Shown piece after piece: positions 1 through 8,132 of a stretch of DNA of 64,000 nt. Location: positions 1 to 64,000 of the forward strand of contig OKRB01000057.1 in the NCBI GenBank assembly GCA_900290245.1, in the 5' to 3' direction. Below the pieces are notes generated by a model. That model made no database searches, was not told the DNA's origin, and saw nothing but the letters and a program-made list of their open reading frames with translations. Positions within the stretch are counted from its first letter, which is position 1; each line of letters opens with the position of its first letter. Source of the DNA: Candidatus Sulfuritelmatomonas gaucii (GTDB lineage Bacteria; Acidobacteriota; Terriglobia; Terriglobales; Acidobacteriaceae). Position numbers and translations under genes: made by a program.

Positions 1-121
1 AGTCGGCTAGCCGGAAGCGAATGTGCAGTCAACAGGTCATTCCCACGCCAGCGGGGTCTTAGCGGAGTGCGCTGGTTTCCCAGCGAATCGCCCGATTCGA
101 AAAGGAGTCATGCGGCGGACC

Positions 122-127
122 TATAAT
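122..127 (+). promoter_or_regulatory. -10 box upstream of the cytochrome b/Moco gene
   Basis: A perfect TATAAT lies 38 bases before the GTG start at 166. No clear -35 is visible at the usual distance. The implied transcript starts near 134, which argues against the upstream ATG at 110 as the translation start. Confidence 0.5.
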
Positions 128-165
128 TGGGCTGCTGAATCCATCCCCAATTCCCCGAGGCGATC

Positions 166-1833
166 GTGGTTCCCCTTACTGAAGAAGAACGCGCTATCTA
201 CTATCCGGCCGACCGCAGATTCAGGATCTGGATTCGGCCGTCGGTCCTGATTCTGATCGCTGTGCTGATCCTGATACCGCTCTCGATTGCCTGGGTGCAG
301 ACCTCAGTGTGGGGATTTCCATATATCGCCCCCAATGCCGCGGCCATACCCGGCGCCGAGACGGGGCCGCATGGGTTTCCGGCGTGGATCCGCTGGAGCC
401 ATTTTTTCAATTTGTTCTTTATCTTCATGCTGATTCGCAGCGGCCTGTCGATCCTGATGGATCATCCGCGACTTTACTTCAATGACGGGTGCACGCCGGG
501 CAGCGAGTGGATCCGCCTCACGCCCATCAAGGTGCCGAAAGACCGGCTGTGGACGGCGAAAGACGATAACCGCTACATCTCTCCGGTCATCGGGCTGCCC
601 GGATACAGCCACTCCATCGGCATCGGGCGATGCTGGCATTTCTTGAATGTCTACGGGTTTGTGCTGACCGGGTTCTTCTTTGTGTGCGGGCTGCTCACGA
701 GCAACCAGTGGGAGCGGCTGGTGCCCATTTCATCGAGAATCTTCGTCGATGCATGGAACACCTTCGTCTACTATGCCAACGTTCATCTGCCGCCCGAGCC
801 AAACGGTTTCTACGGCTATAACGCGCTGCAACAACTGTCGTACTTTGCCACCATCTTCATCATGGCGCCGCTCGCAATTCTGACGGGCGTGGCCATGTCG
901 CCGGCGCTGGTGAACCGCTTTCCCCGCTACGTGCGCCTGTTTCGCGGCCGCCAGGGAGCGCGCTCGATCCACTTTCTGGTGATGGTTGGGTTTGTGCTTT
1001 TCATCGTTGCTCACGTCACGCTGGTGGTGCTCACTGGTTTTCGGCGCAACATGAACCACATCGTGCTCGGCGTGGACAACACCACTCCCAACGGGATGGT
1101 GCTTGGCCTGATCGGGCTGGCGCTGGTGGTGCTGTCGTGGGTGGTGGCGCATTATGCTTCCTGGTATTTTCCCCGCGGCCTGCAGCACGTGTCCAAGATG
1201 CTGACCGAGCCGGTGAAGCTGCTCACGCTCGATCGACTGTCGCCGCGGCAGCGGTATACAAAGGATCAGATCTCCCCTTATTTCTGGCCCAATGGCAAGC
1301 TGCCGGTGCGCGACGATTGGAAGCAACTTGCGGCCGGGCATTTCAAAGACTACCGGCTGAAGATCGGCGGCATGGTGGAGAACCCGGTTGAGCTTTCCCT
1401 GGACGACCTGCGCGCCCTGGGCGAGGAAGAAACGATCACCATGCACCACTGCATTCAAGGCTGGAGCGGCATTGCGCAGTGGCACGGTGTCCCCTTGCGC
1501 AAAGTGATTGAATATGTGCGGCCCAAACCTGGCGCAGGCACGATTGTGTTTCATTCGTTTGGTCCTGCGCCTCTTGGCGGCCACTACTACGACACGCAGA
1601 GTCTGTATAACGCCATGAAGCCCGAGTGCATGCTGGCCTACGGGATGAACGGGCAGCCGCTGCCGGCGACGTATGGCGCTCCGCTACGGCTGCGCGTGGA
1701 GAATCAGCTGGGCTACAAGATGGTGAAGTGGATTGAGCGCGTGGAGTTTGTGGAGACGGAAAAGCTGGTGGGCAAGGGCGAAGGCGGCAGCAATGAGGAT
1801 GAGGAGTACTTCGATCTGCTGCCGAATATCTGA
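166..1833 (+). CDS. Membrane cytochrome b / molybdopterin oxidoreductase fusion
   Basis: A 555-residue protein joining a membrane cytochrome b561-like domain to a sulfite-oxidase-type molybdopterin domain. About six hydrophobic helices are visible (roughly 25-47, 76-97, 158-177, 222-244, 267-290, 310-331). Histidines 79, 158, 269 and 283 are candidate haem ligands. The soluble part, about 385-530, carries the motif HHCIQGWSGIAQW, whose Cys429 is the expected molybdenum ligand. It resembles MsrP and MsrQ rolled into one, but has no Tat signal. Positive residues before helix 1 and after helix 6 suggest a cytoplasmic Moco domain. I chose the GTG start because GAGG lies 5 nt before it and a TATAAT box further up. 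The substrate is unknown; it would pass electrons between a substrate at the Moco site and the quinone pool or a haem partner. Confidence 0.85.
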   Translation: MVPLTEEERAIYYPADRRFRIWIRPSVLILIAVLILIPLSIAWVQTSVWGFPYIAPNAAAIPGAETGPHGFPAWIRWSHFFNLFFIFMLIRSGLSILMDHPRLYFNDGCTPGSEWIRLTPIKVPKDRLWTAKDDNRYISPVIGLPGYSHSIGIGRCWHFLNVYGFVLTGFFFVCGLLTSNQWERLVPISSRIFVDAWNTFVYYANVHLPPEPNGFYGYNALQQLSYFATIFIMAPLAILTGVAMSPALVNRFPRYVRLFRGRQGARSIHFLVMVGFVLFIVAHVTLVVLTGFRRNMNHIVLGVDNTTPNGMVLGLIGLALVVLSWVVAHYASWYFPRGLQHVSKMLTEPVKLLTLDRLSPRQRYTKDQISPYFWPNGKLPVRDDWKQLAAGHFKDYRLKIGGMVENPVELSLDDLRALGEEETITMHHCIQGWSGIAQWHGVPLRKVIEYVRPKPGAGTIVFHSFGPAPLGGHYYDTQSLYNAMKPECMLAYGMNGQPLPATYGAPLRLRVENQLGYKMVKWIERVEFVETEKLVGKGEGGSNEDEEYFDLLPNI

Positions 1834-1955
1834 TTGGGAATTTGAGAATTCAGCGAAGCTCGATTCGCAGGCCGTGCGGCGCTGCTTTTCCACATTTGGG
1901 TGCGGGACGTGCACCGCTTTCCGGCGAGGCGGTGTGCGATAGGCTGGAAAGCGGA

Positions 1956-2714
1956 ATGACGGTTTGCACGATTTGCGGCGGGGTGGGGCTGGTTCGGGTG
2001 ATGGACGGGGCCGGGCGCTGGGTGAGCCGGCCATGCGAGTGCCAGGTGATGGAACGGGAGGCCCAGCGGCTGGCTGCGGCCCACATCCCTGAGCGCTACC
2101 GGAACTGCACGCTGGACGCCTTTGATCCCTCTTACCCGAGCGCGGATTCATCACTGAAGAAGGCATTGCAAATGGCGCGGCAGTTCGCCGAGACCTACCC
2201 GGTGGACACGGCCGGACGCGGGTTGCTGTTTGTGGGCACCGTGGGATTGGGGAAAACCCACCTGGCGGTCGGCGTGTTGCAGCGGCTGGTGCGCGAACGG
2301 GGAGCGCGGGGCCTGTTCTGCGATTATCGCGAGCTGCTGAAGAACATCCAGAACAGCTACAACCCGCAAGTGAATTTGACCGAACTGGGTCTGTTGAAGC
2401 CGATCTTCGCGGCCGAGGTGCTGGTGCTGGACGACCTGGGCGCGCAGAAGCCGAACGAATGGGTTTGGGACACAGTAGCCCTGATTTTGAACTCGCGCTA
2501 CAACGACAAGCTTTCCACGATCATCACCACCAATTACGCCGACCTGCCAGCGGGCGGCGGAGCCAAGACCGACGCCGAGCGCGCCGCGCGCGAGCCCACT
2601 CTCGGCGACCGGATCGGAGATCGAATGCGTTCGCGACTGGCGGAGATGTGTGTGCGCGTGGAGATGCGGGGCGGCGACTTCAGGCAATCGGTGGGGCGGG
2701 CGCGGTTTGGGTGA
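1956..2714 (+). CDS. DnaC/IstB-like ATP-binding protein
   Basis: A 252-residue AAA+ ATPase of the DnaC/IstB type, which in other bacteria loads replicative helicase or assists transposition. The N-terminus has a small cysteine cluster (CTICGG then CECQ) like a zinc finger. The Walker A motif is GTVGLGKTH and the Walker B motif is VLVLDDLGAQ. A longer open frame reaches back to a TTG at 1842, but the ATG at 1956 begins directly with the zinc-finger residues and is preferred. No transposase is next to it, so a role in replication restart or helicase loading is more likely than an IstB helper role. Function is inferred from the family only. Confidence 0.85.
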   Translation: MTVCTICGGVGLVRVMDGAGRWVSRPCECQVMEREAQRLAAAHIPERYRNCTLDAFDPSYPSADSSLKKALQMARQFAETYPVDTAGRGLLFVGTVGLGKTHLAVGVLQRLVRERGARGLFCDYRELLKNIQNSYNPQVNLTELGLLKPIFAAEVLVLDDLGAQKPNEWVWDTVALILNSRYNDKLSTIITTNYADLPAGGGAKTDAERAAREPTLGDRIGDRMRSRLAEMCVRVEMRGGDFRQSVGRARFG

Positions 2715-2743
2715 AAAAGCAGGGACCAGGGAATAGGGAGAAA

Positions 2744-2893
2744 CTACCAGAACAGCCACAGCGTGGCCAGGAGCACCAACATCGCGGCGATTGTCCAGCC
2801 CTGATAGGCGCGGTCTGCCAACCGGTTGGTCTTTGGATCGGCGGCCGTGTGGCTGGGTGGCGCTGTGGATGTGGAGCAAGGGGAGGGGTGCAT
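2744..2893 (-). CDS. Small single-pass membrane protein (49 aa)
   Basis: A 49-residue frame starting ATG at 2893 and stopping TAG at 2744. The N-terminal half is polar and Pro/Ser/Thr-rich. It is followed by NRLADRAYQGWT and a hydrophobic C-terminal helix ending LLATLWLFW. This charged-linker plus C-terminal helix layout looks like a real tail-anchored small protein, not a random frame. A weak AGGCAGG precedes the start. It converges with the DnaC-like gene. Function unknown. Confidence 0.6.
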   Translation of the reverse strand: MHPSPCSTSTAPPSHTAADPKTNRLADRAYQGWTIAAMLVLLATLWLFW

Positions 2894-3195
2894 TGGGTGG
2901 CCTGCCTTTCAAATCCCTTTCTGTAGATTTACGCTTCGATCAAACTTCGAGTTTCTTGTTGTTTATTTCCGGTTCGTGTTTGTGACGGGCCGATCTTTGC
3001 ACCGCTCGGCCGCGCAAACATTCAATCTCTTGTCCACTTAGACGCACCTGGTTTGCGGCGGATTCACGGAAGTGATCGAGATTCCGTCAAAAATTGTCGC
3101 TGAAAAAGGATGAGAAGTGCGTGATGATTCAGCGAGTCGCATCGCGGTTGGGAAATGGGAATAATCGCGCCAAGAACGGGTGTACAATTTCGCTC
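2894..3195. other. Intergenic spacer
   Basis: About 300 bases between the divergent small membrane protein gene and the DUF2393 gene. Apart from the -10 box at 3183-3188 I see no gene, terminator or repeat here. Confidence 0.5.
3183..3188 (+). promoter_or_regulatory. -10 box, near-leaderless
   Basis: TACAAT with 7 nt between it and the GTG start at 3196, so the transcript should begin at or one base from the start codon. Confidence 0.5.
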
Positions 3196-3717
3196 GTGAG
3201 TACAGGACCCCAACTTGTGCCTCCACAGGCGGCGCAGGAGCGCAACTGGCTACCCATGGTGGTGGCCGCAGCAGTCGTGCTGGCTGTGCTGGTGGGATTG
3301 ATTTTGATCTTTGGGCGCGGGAAAAGCGGGCCGGCTGTGATTCCGATCTCCGCGCCGACCGATCCTTACGCAACGAGCCTCGCCATCAGCGGACTCCAGA
3401 TGAGCGAGTCGCCGATCGGAACTGGCGGCAAAGTGACGTACCTGGACGGACGGATCGCCAACAATGGAAGCCAAACGGTGACCGGAATTACCGTGCAGGT
3501 CATTTTCCGTGATCCAGCGCATGAAGTGGCGTGGAACGAGTCCCAGCCGTTGCGGGTCATCCGAACACGTGAACCCTATGTTGATGTCGAGCCGCTGGCA
3601 GCGACCCCGCTCAAGCCGGGCGGCGAACAGGATTTTCGGCTGATCTTCGATACGGTGCCGCAGGAGTGGGATGGCGCTTTTCCGGAGATTCGGATCATTC
3701 ACGTCGATTCCAAATAG
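3196..3717 (+). CDS. DUF2393 family membrane-anchored protein
   Basis: A 173-residue protein with a short cytoplasmic tail, one membrane helix (about 21-39, MVVAAAVVLAVLVGLILIF) and an exported beta-rich domain. The exported part has the features I associate with DUF2393, such as GGKVTYLDGRIANNG, REPYVDVEPL and LKPGGEQDFRLIF. The frame runs upstream to 3094, but GTG 3196 is preferred because a TACAAT box sits 7 nt before it. Function of the family is unknown; the extracytoplasmic part resembles FxLYD-type beta sandwiches. The bases just after the stop codon imperfectly repeat the last codons. Confidence 0.75.
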   Translation: MSTGPQLVPPQAAQERNWLPMVVAAAVVLAVLVGLILIFGRGKSGPAVIPISAPTDPYATSLAISGLQMSESPIGTGGKVTYLDGRIANNGSQTVTGITVQVIFRDPAHEVAWNESQPLRVIRTREPYVDVEPLAATPLKPGGEQDFRLIFDTVPQEWDGAFPEIRIIHVDSK

Positions 3718-3927
3718 TGCACGTGGACTCCAAAATACGGCCCTCCCATCTATACAAGGTAGAAAGTACGCAAAGATGAAAAATTTACGCGGCAAAACCA
3801 GCTTTTTCGGCGGCTGGGCGGCCGAGAGATCGCGCGCATAAATCACGCTAATTCAATTAGATAGACAATTCCTCCCCTGTGTATACCCCTTTGGCAGTGG
3901 CGTTGCAAATAGGAGGGCGTGCGGATA

Positions 3928-3960
3928 GCAGCGGCTCGTGGGAGGTTCTTCCCCCGCTGC
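3928..3960 (+). promoter_or_regulatory. 5' leader hairpin of the OmpA-like gene
   Basis: GCAGCGG at 3928-3934 pairs with CCGCTGC at 3954-3960, and GGGA at 3940-3943 pairs with TCCC at 3950-3953 inside it. The hairpin ends a few bases before the GAGAGGGG ribosome site of the gene at 3982, so it could tune translation or mRNA stability. Confidence 0.4.
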
Positions 3961-3981
3961 GTCCCGAGAGGGGTACAACCC

Positions 3982-4902
3982 ATGAAGAATATTACAAAGA
4001 TGATGAACTCGTTCCCGCGCCAGCTGGCAGTTCTCACGCTGGCTTCTGCGATTGCAATTCCTGTTTGTGTGGCGCAAGACCAAGTGAACACGGGGACTTC
4101 AACGGGAGTGACTTCCCAGAGCACCCCTCCTTCGGCAACACAACAGCAGCAGCCCTCCCCCGAGGCTCAACAGCCGTTAACTCAGTCGAAGGAGGGGTTC
4201 TGGGGCCGGATCTACCCGTTCGCCCGCAAGAAGTGGGTGAAAAGGCAGATTGATCCGATCAACGACCGCCTGACCGAACTGGACGAAGTGAACGCCAAGA
4301 ATGCGCAGGACATCAAGGATGTGGATGCGCGGGCGCAGGCCGGGATCCGGAGAGCGCAGTCGTCGGCGGATGCAGCCAACCAGATGGCCATGTCGGCCAA
4401 CTCGCAGGCGCAGAACGCGAGCAATACCGCTCAGCAGGCGTCGAGCCACGTGGACCAGTTAAACGACACGGTCAAGGGTCTCGACCAATATCACCAGATT
4501 ACCGATTTGGACATCAATTTCCGAGGCGGAAGCCCGGCGCTGTCGTCCGATGCGAAAACGAAGCTGGATGAGCTGGCATCGAGCCTGACCGGGCGCGATG
4601 GCTACATCCTGGAAATGGATGCGCACTCGCCGATGGCGGGCAGCATAGGTATCCAGACTTCCGAGCGTTTGGCAGAATCTGTCGAGCGCTACCTTGTAAC
4701 CGAACACCAGATTCCCGTCTTCCGCATGCACTTTGTGGCCCTCGGCAACCAACAGGCTCCTGCAGCCGGCAGTGATGATCAAAAGCCGGAGCGGGTGAGG
4801 ACCAGCAGCGTGCATCTGGTATTGATGGAAAACAGTTTGGCGGCCCGGGCAGCAGCGTCACCCCAAAGCGCTACTGCCGCAGCTGGCGCAGAGCAGCCGT
4901 AA
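3982..4902 (+). CDS. OmpA-like outer-membrane/periplasmic protein
   Basis: A 306-residue exported protein. A signal peptide (about 1-30, ending PVCVAQ) is followed by a Gln/Pro/Ser/Thr-rich stretch, a basic patch, a predicted coiled coil of about 80 residues (many Ala, Gln and Asn heptads) and a C-terminal OmpA-like domain. The OmpA domain keeps the Arg of SERLAESVERYL. Where the peptidoglycan-binding Asp normally sits, after Gly-His-Thr, this protein reads AHSP. The start at ATG 3982 is set by GAGAGGGG 8-10 nt upstream. A strong hairpin lies in the leader and a strong terminator follows. The coiled coil may hold it as a trimer spanning the periplasm, as in other cell-envelope tethers. Confidence 0.75.
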   Translation: MKNITKMMNSFPRQLAVLTLASAIAIPVCVAQDQVNTGTSTGVTSQSTPPSATQQQQPSPEAQQPLTQSKEGFWGRIYPFARKKWVKRQIDPINDRLTELDEVNAKNAQDIKDVDARAQAGIRRAQSSADAANQMAMSANSQAQNASNTAQQASSHVDQLNDTVKGLDQYHQITDLDINFRGGSPALSSDAKTKLDELASSLTGRDGYILEMDAHSPMAGSIGIQTSERLAESVERYLVTEHQIPVFRMHFVALGNQQAPAAGSDDQKPERVRTSSVHLVLMENSLAARAAASPQSATAAAGAEQP

Positions 4903-5005
4903 GATCGCGGCCATCCTCCCCCGAGGCTCTGCTTATGCGCCAACGGCCACCCCGCCGTATGGCCGCCAACCAAGCTCTCGCAACGCGAGAGAACCAAGGC
5001 AACTT

Positions 5006-5038
5006 GGCCCCCGCCAAAAACGGGGGCCGTTTTTTTTG
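5006..5038 (+). terminator. Rho-independent terminator
   Basis: GGCCCCCG (5006-5013) and CGGGGGCC (5021-5028) form a perfect 8-bp stem with a 7-nt loop, followed by G and a run of eight T. It terminates the OmpA-like gene. Confidence 0.9.
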
Positions 5039-5080
5039 ATACAGGGAACAAGGTAGCGAGCGGCCGAGGAGACGAGGGAT

Positions 5081-5107
5081 TAGGGAGTAGCCAGTAGGGA
5101 ACAGAAA
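5081..5107. repeat. Dispersed repeat, single copy of the GGGAGTAGCCAGTAGGGAA family
   Basis: This stretch matches, with one mismatch over about 26 bases, the repeat that occurs as an inverted pair at 60701-60728 and 60828-60855. It lies between the terminator and the promoter of the next gene. Confidence 0.7.
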
Positions 5108-5172
5108 GACACGGTCCATGAGCAAAGTAAGCAGCGAGCATAAGCGAGCAGGGGAACCAATGCACCGCAAGC

Positions 5173-5178
5173 TACAAT
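5173..5178 (+). promoter_or_regulatory. -10 box
   Basis: TACAAT, 28 nt before the ATG at 5207. GGAGG at about 5196-5200 supplies the ribosome site. Confidence 0.45.
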
Positions 5179-5206
5179 GCTTCCATCCCTGGGATGGAGG
5201 CATTTT

Positions 5207-5674
5207 ATGACGCTGTTGATGCGCAGGATCATTCTCACTGCTGTGGGGTTGGCGCTTACCGTAGGGTTTTCTAGGCCGCTCGTGGCGCAGGGCGCGCCGC
5301 CGCAATCGAGCGCAGGCCAGCCCTACACCATCGAGTACTACTACAAGTGCCAGTGGGGCCATCAGCAGGAGTTCCTCGACCTGTTTCTGAAGAACCATTG
5401 GCCACTGCTCAAGAAGGTTCAGTCGACGGGGCGAATTGTGTCGCTCAAGATCGAGTCGCCGGCCTACCACACCATCGAGGACGGGCGCTGGGACTACCGC
5501 GTGACGATTGTCTACAAGGATTCGACGGTGGCCACGAGCTCAAATCCGGACGAAGAGGCGTTTATCAAGCAGCTCTGGCCGGACCAGGAGACCTACAAAC
5601 GCGAGGAGCAGCGGCGGTTTGAGATTCTGCTCGGGCACTGGGATCTGCCGGTGACGGATATTACGCCGAAGTAG
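5207..5674 (+). CDS. Small exported protein of unknown function
   Basis: A 155-residue protein with a clear signal peptide (about 1-28, ending PLVAQG) and a mature domain rich in aromatic and charged residues, including YYYKCQWGHQQEFLDLF. The alternation of strands and helices could fit a dimeric alpha-beta barrel, but I recognise no active site. The frame begins at 5177, but that ATG overlaps the -10 box. ATG 5207 has GGAGG 6 nt upstream and begins the signal peptide. It stands alone between a terminator and a long gene-free spacer. Function unknown. Confidence 0.7.
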   Translation: MTLLMRRIILTAVGLALTVGFSRPLVAQGAPPQSSAGQPYTIEYYYKCQWGHQQEFLDLFLKNHWPLLKKVQSTGRIVSLKIESPAYHTIEDGRWDYRVTIVYKDSTVATSSNPDEEAFIKQLWPDQETYKREEQRRFEILLGHWDLPVTDITPK

Positions 5675-5813
5675 AGCAGAGAACAGCGCCGGCCTGAGGT
5701 TGTGCGCGCACTGCTTTTGGTGCAGCTTTTGGGCCTGGAGGTCGTAAAGCGCCTGAAATCATCGCAAATGTTCGCTCAAGTGGTGCGTTTACCCCCTCAA
5801 ATGTTCAATGAAA

Positions 5814-5842
5814 TGGTTACATTTGGGGCCAAAATGTAACCA
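5814..5842. repeat. Perfect 11-bp inverted repeat
   Basis: TGGTTACATTT (5814-5824) and AAATGTAACCA (5832-5842) are perfect complements around a 7-nt centre. It could be an operator or an RNA hairpin. No T run follows, so a terminator is unlikely. Confidence 0.6.
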
Positions 5843-6012
5843 CCAGAGGTTGCATTTTTGCCACGCAATCACCTTCCCAGGTTCCGTTTTGCGCGATTTA
5901 TAATCACCTGAGGTTACGAATTAGAGCAAAGCTGACCGTGTAATTTCCCAAAAGAAGGCTTAAATGCAATTATTTGTCCTCTAAAACGCTGATTTGAGCC
6001 TCATTTTGACGC

Positions 6013-6030
6013 GTTTTTGCGCGATTTTGC
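6013..6030. repeat. 18-bp direct repeat, left copy
   Basis: GTTTTTGCGCGATTTTGC, identical to 8133-8150. The two copies bracket the diguanylate cyclase gene. Confidence 0.8.
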
Positions 6031-6501
6031 ATGCGACCGCCACAACCCACCCGAAAAGACTTCACCCTAGAAACACATTCATGAGCCCAATCCAGATTGC
6101 CGTTCGAACCTGGAAAGCCCCGGGCCCGGTGTTAGTGCGAAGTTTCGAAGCGTTTTTGTGATCCGGATGCCGGGTATCAGATTCCCTGTGTGGAGAATGC
6201 ACCAGAAATGGTACAATTCAGCATCCGGCTTCCCCGGTCAATCATAGAAGATGCTCGAGTAACCACCGGAAGAAGCTATTTGGGCCAGTTTTTAGTGCCG
6301 AAGCGCTTTGCGCTTTTCATCCCGGTTCGCGGCGAGGGTACATCTCGTTTCCGCCGCATCACTTGGCGAAGCCTCAAGGCCGGGTATGCGGTCCGCCTTG
6401 CAAGGTGAACGCGCCATCCGATTCGCTCATGGCGTCTTTGTCTTTTAGAGGTTCAACGCTTCAGGGACAAAGTGGGCTTACCTCTTGCTCGGAGGTGGGT
6501 A

Positions 6502-8130
6502 ATGCTGCATCCTTCGCTGAAACCTCAAAGCGCTGAGCATGCCGTGCAGGCCGTCATCGAGATTCTGGTTGACAGTCAGGAAGGTCTGGTGACTGTCGGG
6601 GAGAAGCTTCAGGATCAAACTCTCAAGCGCTACTTTCTGGCCGAGTCGCTCAAGCGCGCGCAGTTTATCGGTCAACTGGAAACGGCTCTCCGCGAGCAGG
6701 GGGTCAGGCGATTCCGCGACCGAGGCAGTCCGTCGGCAACCCTGCATCGCACATGGGCCCGCTTGAAATCAAAGTTAATTGGCGGGGATTACACGCTGTT
6801 GGTCACGGCAGAGCAGGGCGAAGAGGCCGTAGGGGAGATCTGCAGCAAAGCCATGCAGGCCGACCTGCCGGCAACGCTGCGTCGAATCCTCAAGACGCAG
6901 GCCAAGCACATCGAATATTCACATGCCTACGTGAAGGCAGCGCGCGACCTCGGTCCCGCCTTGCACAAAGCAGCGCCGAACATGGGAACCGCCGACAGCA
7001 ACCACCACTTCGCCGCGGGGCCGGGTTCCGGCCAGGGCGCACCATTCGAGACGCAGGGCGCCAAAACCGACCGTTCGCCGTCAACCGATTGGGGACAAAG
7101 AATGCTTTCATCGTCGCGCTCCGTGGAAGTCGATCCGGCGACTCTGATTGAGATCATTCGGATACAGACGGAGATTGCGAAGCTCGGACTCGATCTTGCC
7201 GGTGTAATCAACGCGGTAGTGAACTGCCTGCCGCCACTGACAAATGCTCATGGCGCCGTCGTGGAATACGTCGACGGGGAACAGATGGTTTGCCGGGGGG
7301 CCAGTGGAATTGCTTCAGCGTTACTTGGTTACAGGGTGCAGCGCGAAGCAAGTTTGTCAGGCCTCTCCGCGACTCGCGGGAAGACTCTTAAATCAAATGA
7401 CGTCGAAACAGATCCCCGCGTTGACCCGCAACCTTGCCGTAGAGCCGGGATCCGTTCGATTGCCGTCGCCCCTCTGAGCCACGAAGGGATTAGCGTCGGA
7501 ACCCTCAAGATTGTCTCTTCAGAGACTGGCGCGTTCAGCGACCGTGACATGTTTGTTGTCGAATTAATGTCTGATCTGATTGCGGCAGCAATGTATCACT
7601 CGGCGAAAAACCAGAGCGATGAACTATACGTGCAAGCCACCCACGACGTGCTGACCGGCCTGGCAAATCGCACGCTGTTTTATGACCGGCTTCGACAGCG
7701 GATCTCGAATGGAAGACGCCGTTCGCAGACGATTGGCGTCCTCAATATCGATATGGATGGCCTAAAGCAGATAAATGACCGATGGGGGCACCGGGCCGGT
7801 GATGCTGCGATTCGCGAGACTGCAAAGAGGATCAGCCGGGTTCCCCGTAATACGGATCTGGTGGCACGCCTGGGTGGGGATGAATTCGCGGTGATGCTCG
7901 ACTCCGTCAGGGACCGAGCCAGCGTAATGGGAGTCGCAAGCAAGATTCTCCGGGAGGTGCGCCGGCCATTCGAGACCGACGGCCATGAGCTCGCATTGAG
8001 CGCAAGTGTCGGGACTGCAAGTTTCCCTGAAGACGGCACCGATATTGACACATTGCTTGAAAAGGCGGATCAGGCGATGTACGCGATGAAGAGTTCAGAG
8101 GCACATCGAGCCCCTCGGCCGAATGGTTAA
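6502..8130 (+). CDS. Diguanylate cyclase with ferritin-like DUF2383 and GAF domains
   Basis: A 542-residue protein in three parts. Residues 10-150 look like the four-helix DUF2383 (PA2169) fold, with an LHRTWARLKSKLIGGDY segment between the helix pairs. About 205-365 is a GAF sensor domain. About 375-530 is a GGDEF domain. The catalytic motif GGDEF is intact at 458-462 and the inhibitory RxxD site (RNTD, 449-452) sits five residues before it, so it should make cyclic di-GMP with product feedback. ATG 6502 is chosen because GGAGGT lies 5 nt upstream. No transmembrane segment is present, so it is a cytoplasmic sensor. DUF2383 fused to a signalling enzyme is unusual. The hairpin just downstream (8156-8175) may end the transcript. 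Confidence 0.88.
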   Translation: MLHPSLKPQSAEHAVQAVIEILVDSQEGLVTVGEKLQDQTLKRYFLAESLKRAQFIGQLETALREQGVRRFRDRGSPSATLHRTWARLKSKLIGGDYTLLVTAEQGEEAVGEICSKAMQADLPATLRRILKTQAKHIEYSHAYVKAARDLGPALHKAAPNMGTADSNHHFAAGPGSGQGAPFETQGAKTDRSPSTDWGQRMLSSSRSVEVDPATLIEIIRIQTEIAKLGLDLAGVINAVVNCLPPLTNAHGAVVEYVDGEQMVCRGASGIASALLGYRVQREASLSGLSATRGKTLKSNDVETDPRVDPQPCRRAGIRSIAVAPLSHEGISVGTLKIVSSETGAFSDRDMFVVELMSDLIAAAMYHSAKNQSDELYVQATHDVLTGLANRTLFYDRLRQRISNGRRRSQTIGVLNIDMDGLKQINDRWGHRAGDAAIRETAKRISRVPRNTDLVARLGGDEFAVMLDSVRDRASVMGVASKILREVRRPFETDGHELALSASVGTASFPEDGTDIDTLLEKADQAMYAMKSSEAHRAPRPNG

Positions 8131-8132
8131 GG

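Larger units (their letters stand above)
5675..6501. other. AT-richer intergenic spacer with palindrome and repeats
   Basis: About 830 bases without a convincing gene. Only one short frame (6190-6408) is open, and it looks like noise. The stretch is visibly richer in A and T than its neighbours. It holds an 11-bp inverted repeat at 5814-5842, a partial copy of the GTTTTTGCGCGATTTTGC repeat at 5886-5899 and a full copy at 6013-6030. I looked for a cyclic-di-GMP riboswitch ahead of the GGDEF gene and did not see one. Confidence 0.6.

Noticed and set aside
1956-2714. DnaC/IstB-like gene as evidence for an insertion sequence
   Set aside because: No IstA-type transposase or terminal repeats nearby.
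6061-6120. TTCGAA-containing stretch resembling a tRNA T-loop
   Set aside because: No matching acceptor or anticodon arms on either strand.
6190-6408. 72-residue frame in the long spacer
   Set aside because: No ribosome site, no recognisable domain and composition unlike the neighbours.
5675-6501. Possible cyclic-di-GMP riboswitch before the GGDEF gene
   Set aside because: I could not find the conserved core of GEMM-I or GEMM-II riboswitches.
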